A stretch of 64,000 bases of DNA from Ottelia alismoides (taxonomy: Eukaryota > Streptophyta > Magnoliopsida > Alismatales > Hydrocharitaceae): the NCBI GenBank assembly GCA_037367405.1, contig JAZKJV010002943.1, positions 1 to 64,000 of the forward strand. The letters run 5' to 3'. This document shows, piece after piece, positions 28,759 to 36,758 of this stretch; the first letter of the stretch is position 1; every line of letters starts with the position of its first letter. A program made the translations under genes and the position numbers. The notes under the pieces are model-generated. The model worked only from the letters and a program-made list of their open reading frames with translations, ran no database searches and was not told the origin of the DNA.

Positions 28759-30411
28759 ATGTCTCAGATCTCCAAACCGCAGAATGTGTATGACGCGATC
28801 GTCGTTGGTTCGGGCGCCACAGGCGGCTGGGCCGCGAAACGCCTGACGGAAGCAGGCTGGCGAGTGGCCCTGCTCGAAGCAGGCCCGAAGATCACGCCGC
28901 GAGACTTTAGCGAGCATACGCAACCGTGGCAGACCGAGTATCTGATGCAGAGCCCGCTGATCAAGCGGGAACGGCCGATTCAGAGCCTTTGCTATGCGTG
29001 CCGCGAGACGAACTACAAGTGGTTCGTCAACGACCTGGAGAATCCCTACACCCAAGAAAAGCCTTTTCACTGGATTCGACAGCGGGTGCTCGGGGGACGG
29101 ACTTTGAGCTGGGGCCGCCAGAGCTACCGGATGAGCGACCTCGATTTCAAGGCGGCCAGCCACGACGGATACGGAGATGACTGGCCGATCTCCTACTCTG
29201 ACCTTGAACCTTACTACGAGCTGGTGGAGCGCTACGTTGGCATCAGTGGCCAGGCCGAAGGGCTGCCCCAACTCCCCGATAGCGTATTCCTCCCTCCCAT
29301 GGCGATGACCTGCGGCGAAACCATGTTGCGGGACCGGCTCAAGGACAAGATGGGGCGCGTCGTCACGATTGGCCGGGTGTCGATTCTGACCAAGAATCAC
29401 AACGGGCGGGCCGCCTGTCACTACTGCGGACCGTGCGAGCAGGGTTGCGTGACCTTCTCGTACTTTTCCAGCCCCTGGACGACCATTGCGGACGCTCAGC
29501 GCACGGGAAAGCTGACGCTGATCTGCGACGCGGTCGCTTCTCACGTGCCGACGAAAGATGGCAAGGCGACCGGCGTCGCCTACATCGACCGGGTGACGCG
29601 GGAACCCAAGGAGGTGCGCGGAAAGGTGGTTATCCTCTGCGCGTCAACCCTGGAATCCACGCGGCTGCTGCTGAACTCGAAGATCTGCAACCAGAATGAT
29701 GCGCTCGGCCGCTACGTGATGGATCACATCTATCAGGGGGGCGCGGCGGGAACGATGCCGATCCCGGAAGCCAGGGCTTGGGCGGGCCCGCCCCGCCGGC
29801 CCAACGGTATTTATATCCCCCGCTTCCGCAACGTGAAAGAGAAAGAGACCAAGGGCTTCATCCGCGGCTATGGATACCAAGGCAGCAGTTCACCCTCTTT
29901 CAACTTTGGCGCGCCAGGATTCGGTGCTGCGTACAAGAACGCTGTTCGCGACACGGGCACCTGGGGACTCGGCATCACGGCTTGGGGCGAATGTCTGGCA
30001 CGCAAAGAGAACTACGTGGAGATCGACAAGGATCGGGTCGACGCCTGGGGCGTTCCCATCTTGAAGGTTCGCGCTGAATGGTCAGATAACGAGAAGAAGC
30101 TCTGGGAGGACGCGCGGGTCCAAGCCGCCGAGATGCTGGAGGCCGCCGGCGCCACCAACGTACGGCTGACCGGCCAGCACTCTGTCCCCGGCTTCTGCAT
30201 TCATGAGGTAGGCACCGCACGCATGGGGAACGATTCCCGCACCAGCGTTGTCAATCGGTTCAACCAGGCGCACGAAGTGAAGAACATCTTTGTCACCGAC
30301 GGCGCATGTTGGGTATCGAGCGGTTGCCAGAATCCAACGCTGACGATGATGGCGATCACGGTGCGGGCCTGCGATTACATCACGAAGGAGTACGCCAAGC
30401 AAATCGCGTAA
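28759..30411 (+). CDS. GMC family FAD oxidoreductase with a ferredoxin-like Cys cluster
   Basis: A 550-residue flavoenzyme oxidising an alcohol or sugar. The N-terminal Rossmann motif is IVVGSGATGGWAAKRL (GxGxxG); the C-terminal GMC motifs are FCIHEVGTARMGNDSRTSVV and the NPTLTMMAITVRACDYI end. At residues 220-230 there is C-HY-C-GP-C-EQG-C, a CX2CX2CX3C arrangement that may bind an Fe-S centre, as in FAD glucose dehydrogenases that pair with a subunit-3 protein. The next gene encodes such a subunit. No signal peptide is seen; a partner carrying the signal could carry it out. AGGAG lies 13 bases before the ATG. Confidence 0.9.
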   Translation: MSQISKPQNVYDAIVVGSGATGGWAAKRLTEAGWRVALLEAGPKITPRDFSEHTQPWQTEYLMQSPLIKRERPIQSLCYACRETNYKWFVNDLENPYTQEKPFHWIRQRVLGGRTLSWGRQSYRMSDLDFKAASHDGYGDDWPISYSDLEPYYELVERYVGISGQAEGLPQLPDSVFLPPMAMTCGETMLRDRLKDKMGRVVTIGRVSILTKNHNGRAACHYCGPCEQGCVTFSYFSSPWTTIADAQRTGKLTLICDAVASHVPTKDGKATGVAYIDRVTREPKEVRGKVVILCASTLESTRLLLNSKICNQNDALGRYVMDHIYQGGAAGTMPIPEARAWAGPPRRPNGIYIPRFRNVKEKETKGFIRGYGYQGSSSPSFNFGAPGFGAAYKNAVRDTGTWGLGITAWGECLARKENYVEIDKDRVDAWGVPILKVRAEWSDNEKKLWEDARVQAAEMLEAAGATNVRLTGQHSVPGFCIHEVGTARMGNDSRTSVVNRFNQAHEVKNIFVTDGACWVSSGCQNPTLTMMAITVRACDYITKEYAKQIA

Positions 30412-30440
30412 GCGACGCTGGTGTTACGGGAGCACACGAT

Positions 30441-30935
30441 ATGGAACGACGAGATCTCCTGGTACTTGGTGGTTCATGCGCCATTCCGGCCGCTTGGGCC
30501 CAGGTTGTGGCCAAGCCGGATTGGCGTCCTGTATTCCTCGATCCGCACCAGAACGAAACCGTGATTGCCCTGACCGAGGCGATCATCCCCGCCACCGATA
30601 CGCCTGGGGCCAAAGCCGCCCAGGTGAACCGGTACATCGACCTCTTTCTCCGCGATGGTGATCCCGGCTTCCGTGCCGAATTCGTTTCGGGTCTCAATTG
30701 GCTGGATGGCCACTCGATTCAACAGCATGGACATCCATTTGTGCGCCTCACTGCGGCTCAGCAAAACGCCTTGCTCAAAGGGATGGAGACGGCGGCTGGT
30801 CCGGGCCAGAACTTCTTCCGCCGGGCGAAGAGCATGACGGCGAATATCTACTACAACACGCAAATCGGATACAACGAGTTGAACAAGGGCGGGAGGGTAC
30901 CGGCGCAGCTCGGCTGTTCGCATACATCTCACTGA
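30441..30935 (+). CDS. Gluconate 2-dehydrogenase subunit 3 family protein
   Basis: A 164-residue small subunit of membrane or periplasmic FAD dehydrogenases. The start ATG at 30441 gives MERRDLLVLGGSCAIPAAWA, a signal-like N-terminus with adjacent basic residues (twin-Arg E-R-R-D-L-L). The middle carries the family region (IALTEAIIPATDTPGAKAAQ, VNRYIDLFL). The C-terminal GYNELNKGGRVPAQLGCSH matches the family ending. It starts 29 bases after the GMC gene, its expected catalytic partner. Subunit 3 is known as an export escort and stabiliser of the large subunit. Confidence 0.85.
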   Translation: MERRDLLVLGGSCAIPAAWAQVVAKPDWRPVFLDPHQNETVIALTEAIIPATDTPGAKAAQVNRYIDLFLRDGDPGFRAEFVSGLNWLDGHSIQQHGHPFVRLTAAQQNALLKGMETAAGPGQNFFRRAKSMTANIYYNTQIGYNELNKGGRVPAQLGCSHTSH

Positions 30936-31047
30936 GAGGCAGCTTTTCACTGAACGAATCGGCTGCGAGCGGTATTTGCACACGGACCCGGCGACCCGAT
31001 CCTGAACAAGATGGAACTGAAGTGACGCACTGACGGAGGGAATCCAG

Positions 31048-31887
31048 ATGCGGCCCGATCCACACATTTCTGACGCGGAACTCCTGATGGCCATGGATGG
31101 TGAACTCGATGAGCCGCGAAACAGCGAAGTTCGCCGCCATCTGGCAGCTTGTTGGGAGTGCCGCGGACGTAGGACCCAATTCGAGAAATCGATAGCAGAC
31201 TTTATGGCTGTCTACCGCGAACTCGCTGAGGAAGGGAGCGTGCCGCCAGGCGCCGGTCCCACCGCTCGCCTGCGGGCCACGCTGGCCCAGGAGGCGCTGC
31301 ACGGCAGGCCCTCCAACTGGGGATTGGCTTCGCGGTGGAGGCGTTACGCCGCGCGTCCGGTATTCTTACGGACGGCAGTCTCGGCAACAGCGATCATCCT
31401 TGCCGCGGCCGTGTTTTCCTGGGTCAGTTCCGGCAGACTCGAGGCTCACGGCCCGCTTCCCGATTCCCGCTTGACGCCGGGTGCGGTGCGATTCATCTCC
31501 AAGGAGCAGGTCTGCCGCGTGAGTCCAGAAGACGAAGGCCGCACCGTTCCCGCGGATCTGGCGCATCGCGTGTTCGAGCAATACCGGATCACGAACCCGA
31601 AGCCGAGGGCGTACGAACTTGACTACCTGATCAGTCCCGCCCTGGGGGGAACCACTGCTCTTCAGAACCTGTGGCCGGTGCCTTATTCGGACGGTCAGTG
31701 GACCTCGCGGGTGAAAGATGCCCTGGAAGAGCGCTTGAGAACGCTGGTTTGCGACGGCAAACTCGACTTGTCGACTGCTCAGCGGGAAATCGCCACGAAT
31801 TGGATCGCGGCCTATCAGAAGTATTTCCAGACCACGGCGCCGGTGGCGGCGCACGCATATTTCGTCAAAGACAGCCCGTGGGAGTAA
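31048..31887 (+). CDS. Transmembrane anti-sigma factor fused to a degenerate HNH-like domain
   Basis: A 279-residue protein in three parts. Residues 1-60 form a cytoplasmic anti-sigma zinc finger (H31, C35, C38 in HLAACWECR, the HxxxCxxC motif). A transmembrane helix lies near 108-127 (ATAIILAAAVFSWVS). The periplasmic C-terminus (about 140-260) contains YELDYLISPALGG, ALQNLWPVPYS, KDALEERLRTLVC and WIAAYQKYF. The pattern D-x-LI-P-x-LGG...NLWP is the core of an HNH-like endonuclease fold, but the His expected after Asp192 is Tyr193, so nuclease activity looks lost. GGAGG lies seven bases before the ATG. The sensor idea is inference. The likely partner is the ECF sigma factor at 28108. Confidence 0.78.
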   Translation: MRPDPHISDAELLMAMDGELDEPRNSEVRRHLAACWECRGRRTQFEKSIADFMAVYRELAEEGSVPPGAGPTARLRATLAQEALHGRPSNWGLASRWRRYAARPVFLRTAVSATAIILAAAVFSWVSSGRLEAHGPLPDSRLTPGAVRFISKEQVCRVSPEDEGRTVPADLAHRVFEQYRITNPKPRAYELDYLISPALGGTTALQNLWPVPYSDGQWTSRVKDALEERLRTLVCDGKLDLSTAQREIATNWIAAYQKYFQTTAPVAAHAYFVKDSPWE

Positions 31888-31898
31888 GGAGCCAGACG

Positions 31899-32973
31899 AT
31901 GACCGTCAAGCGAACCACAGTCATCCCGGCCATGCTGGCGCTGGTATTGGCGGGCTGCACACAAGCGCCTCAGCCCGCTCAGCCAGAGGCGCAGGCAACG
32001 CCTCCGGCGAAGCCGTCCTTCACCGTGTACGTCAGCAACGAAAATTCGGGAGACGTCACCGTGATTGACGGAGACAAGCTGGAACCGATGGCCACCATAC
32101 CGGTCGGCAAACGGCCACGCGGAATCCACACGAGCCCTGATGGCCGATTCGTTTATGTCGCCTTGAGTGGATCGCCGCCCGCGCCTCCTGGTGTGGACGA
32201 AAGCACTCTGCCGCCTCCAGACAAGACTGCGGACGGCATCGGCGTGATCTCGGTGGACGAAGGCAAAATCGTCCGCACGATCAAATGCGGCTCCGATCCC
32301 GAGGAGTTCGATCTCAGCAAGGATGGCAGCTTGCTGTTTGTCTCCAATGAGGATGAGGGAAAGATGAGTGTGGTGGATATCGCGGCCGGCTCCGTATCGA
32401 CATCACGGACGGTGGGCGGCGAAGCCGAAGGCGTTACCACCAGTCCCGACGGCAAAGTGGTGTACATTACTTCCGAAGAAGACGGGACCGTCACGGCCGT
32501 TGACGTTGCCGGCCGGAAGGCGCTGCGGACGTTCCGCACGGGGAGGCGTCCTCGCTCGGTTGCATTCCTACCGGACGGAACGCGCGCTTATGTGACGAAC
32601 GAAAACGACGGGGCCGTGACGCTCGTCGACACGGCCAAGCATCAGGTGATCCAGCAGATCCGCCTGGGAGACCCGGGCAAGATCAAGCCGATGGACGTAA
32701 TCGTCGCTTCCGATGGCAAGACAGCCTATGTCAGTTCCGGGCGCGGGAAGATGATCTTCGCCCTGGACACGGCGAAGAACACGGTTACAGGATCGGTGGA
32801 GGCAGGCGCGCGCCTTTTGGGGAATCGGGCTTTCGCCGGATGGCAAGAAGCTGTTTGCCGCGGATGGACCATCGGGTAGCTTGGCGGTGGTCGATTTGAC
32901 GACGATGGCGGTCAGCAAGCGCATCAAGGTGGGTGATGGCCCTTGGGGAGTCGTTGTGGCCGGGCGGCGGTGA
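31899..32973 (+). CDS. YVTN beta-propeller lipoprotein (one frameshift)
   Basis: A secreted seven-bladed propeller of about 357 residues. The signal ends in a lipobox (MLALVLAGC). Repeats follow the YVTN/SurE-like pattern: VYVSNENSGDVTVIDG, VFVSN-type and RAYVTNENDGAVTLVDTAKH, each with SPDG loops. A break near 32815 moves the frame; the last blade (IGLSPDGKKLFAADGPSGSL) reads in the second frame and the gene ends at 32973. It has its own SD (AAGGAG) overlapping the upstream stop and is last in the sigma-GMC-subunit-anti-sigma group. It probably acts at the cell surface; the ligand is unknown. Confidence 0.82.
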
Positions 32974-33064
32974 TCCGGACAACTGGCTCACCGAGACCGC
33001 CCCACCGCTGCTCGTGGCCCTCTAACGGCTCAGGGTGGGTGCGTGGAAGCGCGGTGGGGGCCCC

Positions 33065-33841
33065 TCAACGCCGTTCGAGCACAGCGAACAGGCTCTGTCC
33101 AAACGGCGGCGGGACTAGCCGCTCGACAGTCCGCTGGATGGGCACGACGAAGCGGTCGAAGACGGCAATCTGATCCTCGGATTGCTCCGTGCGACGCAGG
33201 AGTTTCGCATTCGCCCACCAGCCGAAAAAGCCGGCGACGTTCATGAAGCGCAGCGTCCGCACGCCGAGCCCGGCGTCGCGAGCTGTCGCGCGTAGCGACT
33301 CCCGGGTATACCGCCGGTAATGGCCCAGGCGCTCGTCAATGGGCCCGTAGAGCGCCATGAACGCCGGAATGATCAGCACCACTCGGCCGCCCACGGGCAG
33401 CAGTTCGCGGAAGCGCTCGAGCAGCAGGCGGTCGTGCTCGATGTGCTCGAGCACATTCAAGCAGGCAATGGAATCGAACCGCCGCGCACGCAGGTCGAGC
33501 AGGGCGGGGGAGAGCGCGTCGAGCTTGAGGGAGTCCACCGCCACGCAATCGGCAAAGCGCGCGCGGTGATGGGCGACGCAGTTCGCGTCGGTGTCGAGCG
33601 CGGTGACGTGCTCGCGCGTGCGCAGGTGCTCGGTGAAGTTGCCGAGCCCGCAGCCCACCTCGAGGACGCGCTGGCCCAGCGCCTCGGCGGCCAGTTCGGC
33701 CTGCCAGGCGAAATAGCGCGTGGCCTTGGCCATGCGGAGCTGGTCGGCCACGGTGTAATCGGAGGAAACGGAGATGGTTGCGCGGGGAGCGGTCACCTGG
33801 GGTACAGTCTTGATGATATCGCCCCGCTTCCATCGATGCAT
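33065..33841 (-). CDS. Class I SAM-dependent methyltransferase
   Basis: A cytoplasmic methyltransferase of up to 258 residues. SAM-binding motif I is VLEVGCGLGNFTEHL; motif II carries ALDTDANCVAHHRARFAD; FDSIACLNVLEHIEHD is motif IV. It ends VERLVPPPFGQSLFAVLERR. Homologous parts occur in the C-terminal half of the fusion at 36759-38168. The start is uncertain: ATG 33841 is paired with the divergent ATG at 33836 in an ATGCAT palindrome; GTG 33796 or ATG 33733 would give shorter proteins, the latter cutting the conserved YTVADQLRM region. The acceptor is unknown. Confidence 0.8.
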   Translation of the reverse strand: MHRWKRGDIIKTVPQVTAPRATISVSSDYTVADQLRMAKATRYFAWQAELAAEALGQRVLEVGCGLGNFTEHLRTREHVTALDTDANCVAHHRARFADCVAVDSLKLDALSPALLDLRARRFDSIACLNVLEHIEHDRLLLERFRELLPVGGRVVLIIPAFMALYGPIDERLGHYRRYTRESLRATARDAGLGVRTLRFMNVAGFFGWWANAKLLRRTEQSEDQIAVFDRFVVPIQRTVERLVPPPFGQSLFAVLERR

Positions 33842-35680
33842 TCCCGTCTCGTCCGCTCCGCCTGGCTTTGGTTGCCCGTCCTGTTCCTCGTCGCCGCGTA
33901 TTGGCGCATTTTCCACGTCTGGTTCCGCGCCGATGACTTCGCCTGGCTGGGGTTGAAGCTGTCGATCGACGGTCCGCGCAAGTTCTGGCTGTCGCTGTTC
34001 GAGCCGCAGGCGCAGGGGACGGTCCGGGTGCTGAGCGAGCGCGTGCCTTTTCTGCTGTTCTCAACACTGTTCGGCTATGAGACGGCTCCGTTCCGCATTC
34101 TGTCGCTGGCGACACAGGCCGCCAACTGCGTGTTGTTGTCGCTGGTGTGCCTGCGGATCACGGGGTCGCGACTGGCGGCTGGGCTGGCACCGGTGTTCTG
34201 GTGCTTGAATGCCGGCGTGGCGGCAACGCTCTGCTGGTTCGCCACCTACAACCAGTTGCTCGAGGCGACCTGCGTGTTGGGCACGCTGCTCGCCTTTATC
34301 GACCGCCGGATGAAGCTGGCGTGGGGAGTCTACCTGACGGGCTTTCTGGTGCTCGAGCTCAACGTGGTGGTGCCCGCGGTGCTCGCTTGGTACAGCCTAT
34401 TGTTCGACCGCGAGCGCCTGCGCCAGACGTTGCCGATGTTCGTGCCCGCCGGTCTGTTTGCCGCGCTGCACCTGTTCGTGATTCCGAAGGCGCCGGACCC
34501 GCATTACAAGCTCCATTTCGACCTCGACATTCTGAACACGCTCTATACCTACTTCCTGTGGGCGCTGGGGCCTAAGCGCTGGGCGACGCTAGTGCCGGAG
34601 GACGGCCTGCGCTGGCACCGGTTCGGCACGCCGCTGCTGATTGCGGCCTGCGTGGCCTTCCTGGCTTGGGAACTGCGGCGCAAGAGCCCGCGCGGAGCGT
34701 TCTTCCTGGGCTGCTTCGTGATCATTCTGGGGCCGCTGTTGCCCTTGAAGGCGCACGTGATCGAGTATTACCTCGGTTGCGCGTCGTTCGGGCTGGCGGC
34801 GTTCCTGGCGTGGCTGGTGGCCGAGAGCTGGCAACAGAAACGCATGGTGGGAGCGGTGGCCGGGCTCGTGATCGCGATTTCGCTGTGGTCCAGTTGGAAC
34901 GTGCGCAAGATCACGTTCGCCTGGTATCTGACGCTGACGAACCAAGCGGAATCGCTGGTGCGGCACGTGGTGGAGGCGCGGCGGCTGCATCCGAAGCAGT
35001 CGATCGCCCTGATCAACGTGGACACGTTGCTGTTCTGGAATGGCTTCTCCGACGATCCGTTCCGCCTGTGGGGCGCGAAGGATGTGTGGCTCGCGCCCAC
35101 CGACAACGGCGAACTCGATCGCAACCCGGACGCCGTGCCCTGGATTCTGCCCGCCGCCAACGTGCTGTGGCAGGCCGAGCGCGACGCGGTGGCCGTCTAC
35201 GAGTTCCGCGGCGACCGCTTGAAGAACCTGACGACGCCTTACCTGCACAAGCTGCTCGAGCAGCCCTCACCGGCCTTGCCGCGCTGGGCGGACCTGGGCA
35301 AGCCGCTCTACGCCGAGCTGCTGGGCGACGGCTGGCACGAGCTCGTGACGGAGAATTCGACGCGCTGGATGGGCGCGCGCTCGGTGGTGACGCTGGGCGG
35401 CGGAGCGCCGCCTGGCGCGCGCGTCTATCTCCACGCCTATGCGCCGGCGAATCTTTTTGAGCAGGGGCCGGTGGAACTGCGGGTGAAGTGCAACGGGCAG
35501 CCGTTGGCTCCGGCGGCGCTGCCGGGTGGCGGCGTCCCGTTCGAGCTCTACCTGCCGCTGCCCGCCGCAGTACTCGGCGACCCGGAGTACCGGTTGGAGC
35601 TCGAGCCGTCGCGTTCCGTGGCCGATCCACGCCGTCCACGGCAGCTTTCGCTCGTGTTCGGGCGGGTGGCGATCCGTTGA
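33836..35680 (+). CDS. Large polytopic membrane protein with C-terminal periplasmic domain, GT-C-like
   Basis: A 614-residue inner-membrane protein. The start ATG 33836 gives MHSRLVRSAWLWLPVLFLVA, a first transmembrane helix with basic start. About ten hydrophobic segments follow to residue 350, with an early acidic RADDFAWLG loop resembling GT-C glycosyltransferases (aspartate after the first helix). The last 200 residues are soluble and strand-rich, with no recognised domain. It is divergent from the SAM methyltransferase. It could glycosylate cell-surface lipid or protein, but the activity is inferred from topology only. Confidence 0.6.
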   Translation: MHSRLVRSAWLWLPVLFLVAAYWRIFHVWFRADDFAWLGLKLSIDGPRKFWLSLFEPQAQGTVRVLSERVPFLLFSTLFGYETAPFRILSLATQAANCVLLSLVCLRITGSRLAAGLAPVFWCLNAGVAATLCWFATYNQLLEATCVLGTLLAFIDRRMKLAWGVYLTGFLVLELNVVVPAVLAWYSLLFDRERLRQTLPMFVPAGLFAALHLFVIPKAPDPHYKLHFDLDILNTLYTYFLWALGPKRWATLVPEDGLRWHRFGTPLLIAACVAFLAWELRRKSPRGAFFLGCFVIILGPLLPLKAHVIEYYLGCASFGLAAFLAWLVAESWQQKRMVGAVAGLVIAISLWSSWNVRKITFAWYLTLTNQAESLVRHVVEARRLHPKQSIALINVDTLLFWNGFSDDPFRLWGAKDVWLAPTDNGELDRNPDAVPWILPAANVLWQAERDAVAVYEFRGDRLKNLTTPYLHKLLEQPSPALPRWADLGKPLYAELLGDGWHELVTENSTRWMGARSVVTLGGGAPPGARVYLHAYAPANLFEQGPVELRVKCNGQPLAPAALPGGGVPFELYLPLPAAVLGDPEYRLELEPSRSVADPRRPRQLSLVFGRVAIR

Positions 35681-36251
35681 AGTTTTTTGTTGACCCGGAA
35701 TAGACTCGCTTTGCGCGTGCATCATTTGTACGCCTGCGCCGCTGCGAACGACGTCAACTTATGTAAAGGTAGGCGTCCCGGTGAAACTTTTCGCTTGCGG
35801 AACCGTTCTTATGGCTTGAAGGCTAAACTGATGGGCGGGTGGCGCCGATAGACATGATCAACGCGGGACGCGGTTTGCGCAGTCTAGAGTGATCCGCGAA
35901 GACCCGCTTCGGCGTAGATAGAAGAGAGACCTCATCGGGGGGTATTGAAACATGGCCAAAAAATTGCTACGATGTGCAACCTGGATGCACTGTTGGCAAT
36001 CAAATTGCTAAACAGGGTAGCCTGAGGCAGAGCGCAAAGCCTGTCGGTCCGATCCTGGATCTTCTCGTACGAGTTTCTCCAGCCGTGATCACCCGTCGTG
36101 GTGCGCTTGTGTGCATCAGCAGATCTTAGTGGGCGCCGCTAAAATCCCTGAAACCTTTCCGTGAGTCTGGCGTCTATACGTAAGCAAGCCCGAACAAGAA
36201 GACAAAGCAAAAAGAGAACAGAACAACAAGCAAGCAAGTCGGAAGAGGAGA
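35681..36251 (+). other. 570-base non-coding leader upstream of the DksA-like gene
   Basis: No convincing protein gene is seen. It holds TTGACC near 35691 with no fixed -10, a strong hairpin (CTGTT-GCAAT...ATTGC-AACAG, about 35991-36016), a second short dyad GTGCA...TGCAC (about 35975), and a G/C-rich stretch containing GCGCAAAGCC (about 36031-36043) like the GCAAAGCC core of the cyclic-di-GMP-I riboswitch. The last 60 bases are purine-rich and A-rich, ending with AGAGGAG before the ATG. A structured RNA is possible but not shown. Confidence 0.4.
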
Positions 36252-36641
36252 ATGAACATGACCAAAGCTGAAATCAACAAGTTCCGCGACATCCTGGAAG
36301 CCAAGGCGGCCGAGCTGTCGCAAGTGGTTCGGAATCGCGAAGGGATTGCGATCGAGAAGAGCCCGGACGCGCTGGACGAAGTGCAGCACGCCGCCGAGCG
36401 CGAACTCGCCATCCGCAATCTGGACCGCGAATCCCGCCTGCTGAGCCAGGTGCGTGGCGCGCTACGCCGCATTGATGACGGTGCCTTCGGCGTCTGTCTT
36501 CATTGTGAGGAAGACATCTCGATCAAGCGTCTGAACGCCGTGCCGTGGACGCCTTACTGTATCTCCTGCCAGGAGCAGGCTGACCGCAATCAGGAATCGG
36601 GTTCCGAGGACTTCGAAGAGCTCCTCGTCAACGCAGCCTAA
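36252..36641 (+). CDS. TraR/DksA-type C4 zinc-finger regulator
   Basis: A 129-residue cytoplasmic protein with an N-terminal coiled coil (residues 4-70) and a C4 zinc finger: C82, C85 (CLHC) and C103, C106 (CISC). DksA proteins insert the coiled coil into the RNA-polymerase secondary channel and act with ppGpp; TraR-like ones act alone. The coiled-coil tip here (ELSQVVRNREGIAIEKSPDA) lies in place of the DksA tip but the two acidic tip residues are not clearly identical. The SD AGAGGAG is 4 bases before the start. The long leader suggests post-transcriptional control. Confidence 0.85.
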   Translation: MNMTKAEINKFRDILEAKAAELSQVVRNREGIAIEKSPDALDEVQHAAERELAIRNLDRESRLLSQVRGALRRIDDGAFGVCLHCEEDISIKRLNAVPWTPYCISCQEQADRNQESGSEDFEELLVNAA

Positions 36642-36692
36642 ACGGCAGCGGAGATCCCCCCACCCCTTTTCCTGCTTGTCTGATTCTCTTGC

Positions 36693-36727
36693 GGCGCTGG
36701 CTTCGGCCAGCGCCGATTTCCTTTTCG
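36693..36727 (+). terminator. Rho-independent terminator after the DksA-like gene
   Basis: A 9-base perfect stem (GGCGCTGGC/GCCAGCGCC, 36693-36714) closed by a TTCG tetraloop and followed by GATTTCCTTTTC. It lies between the plus-strand DksA-like gene and the convergent GT-MT fusion gene. Confidence 0.75.
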
Positions 36728-36758
36728 GGATGGCCTTTGGTCCCGGAATGGAACGGCC

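Noticed and set aside
35952..36011. A 19-codon frame (MAKKLLRCATWMHCWQSNC) in the DksA leader
   Set aside because: The G-rich stretch before it is not a good ribosome site and it overlaps the strong hairpin; treated as part of the RNA leader.
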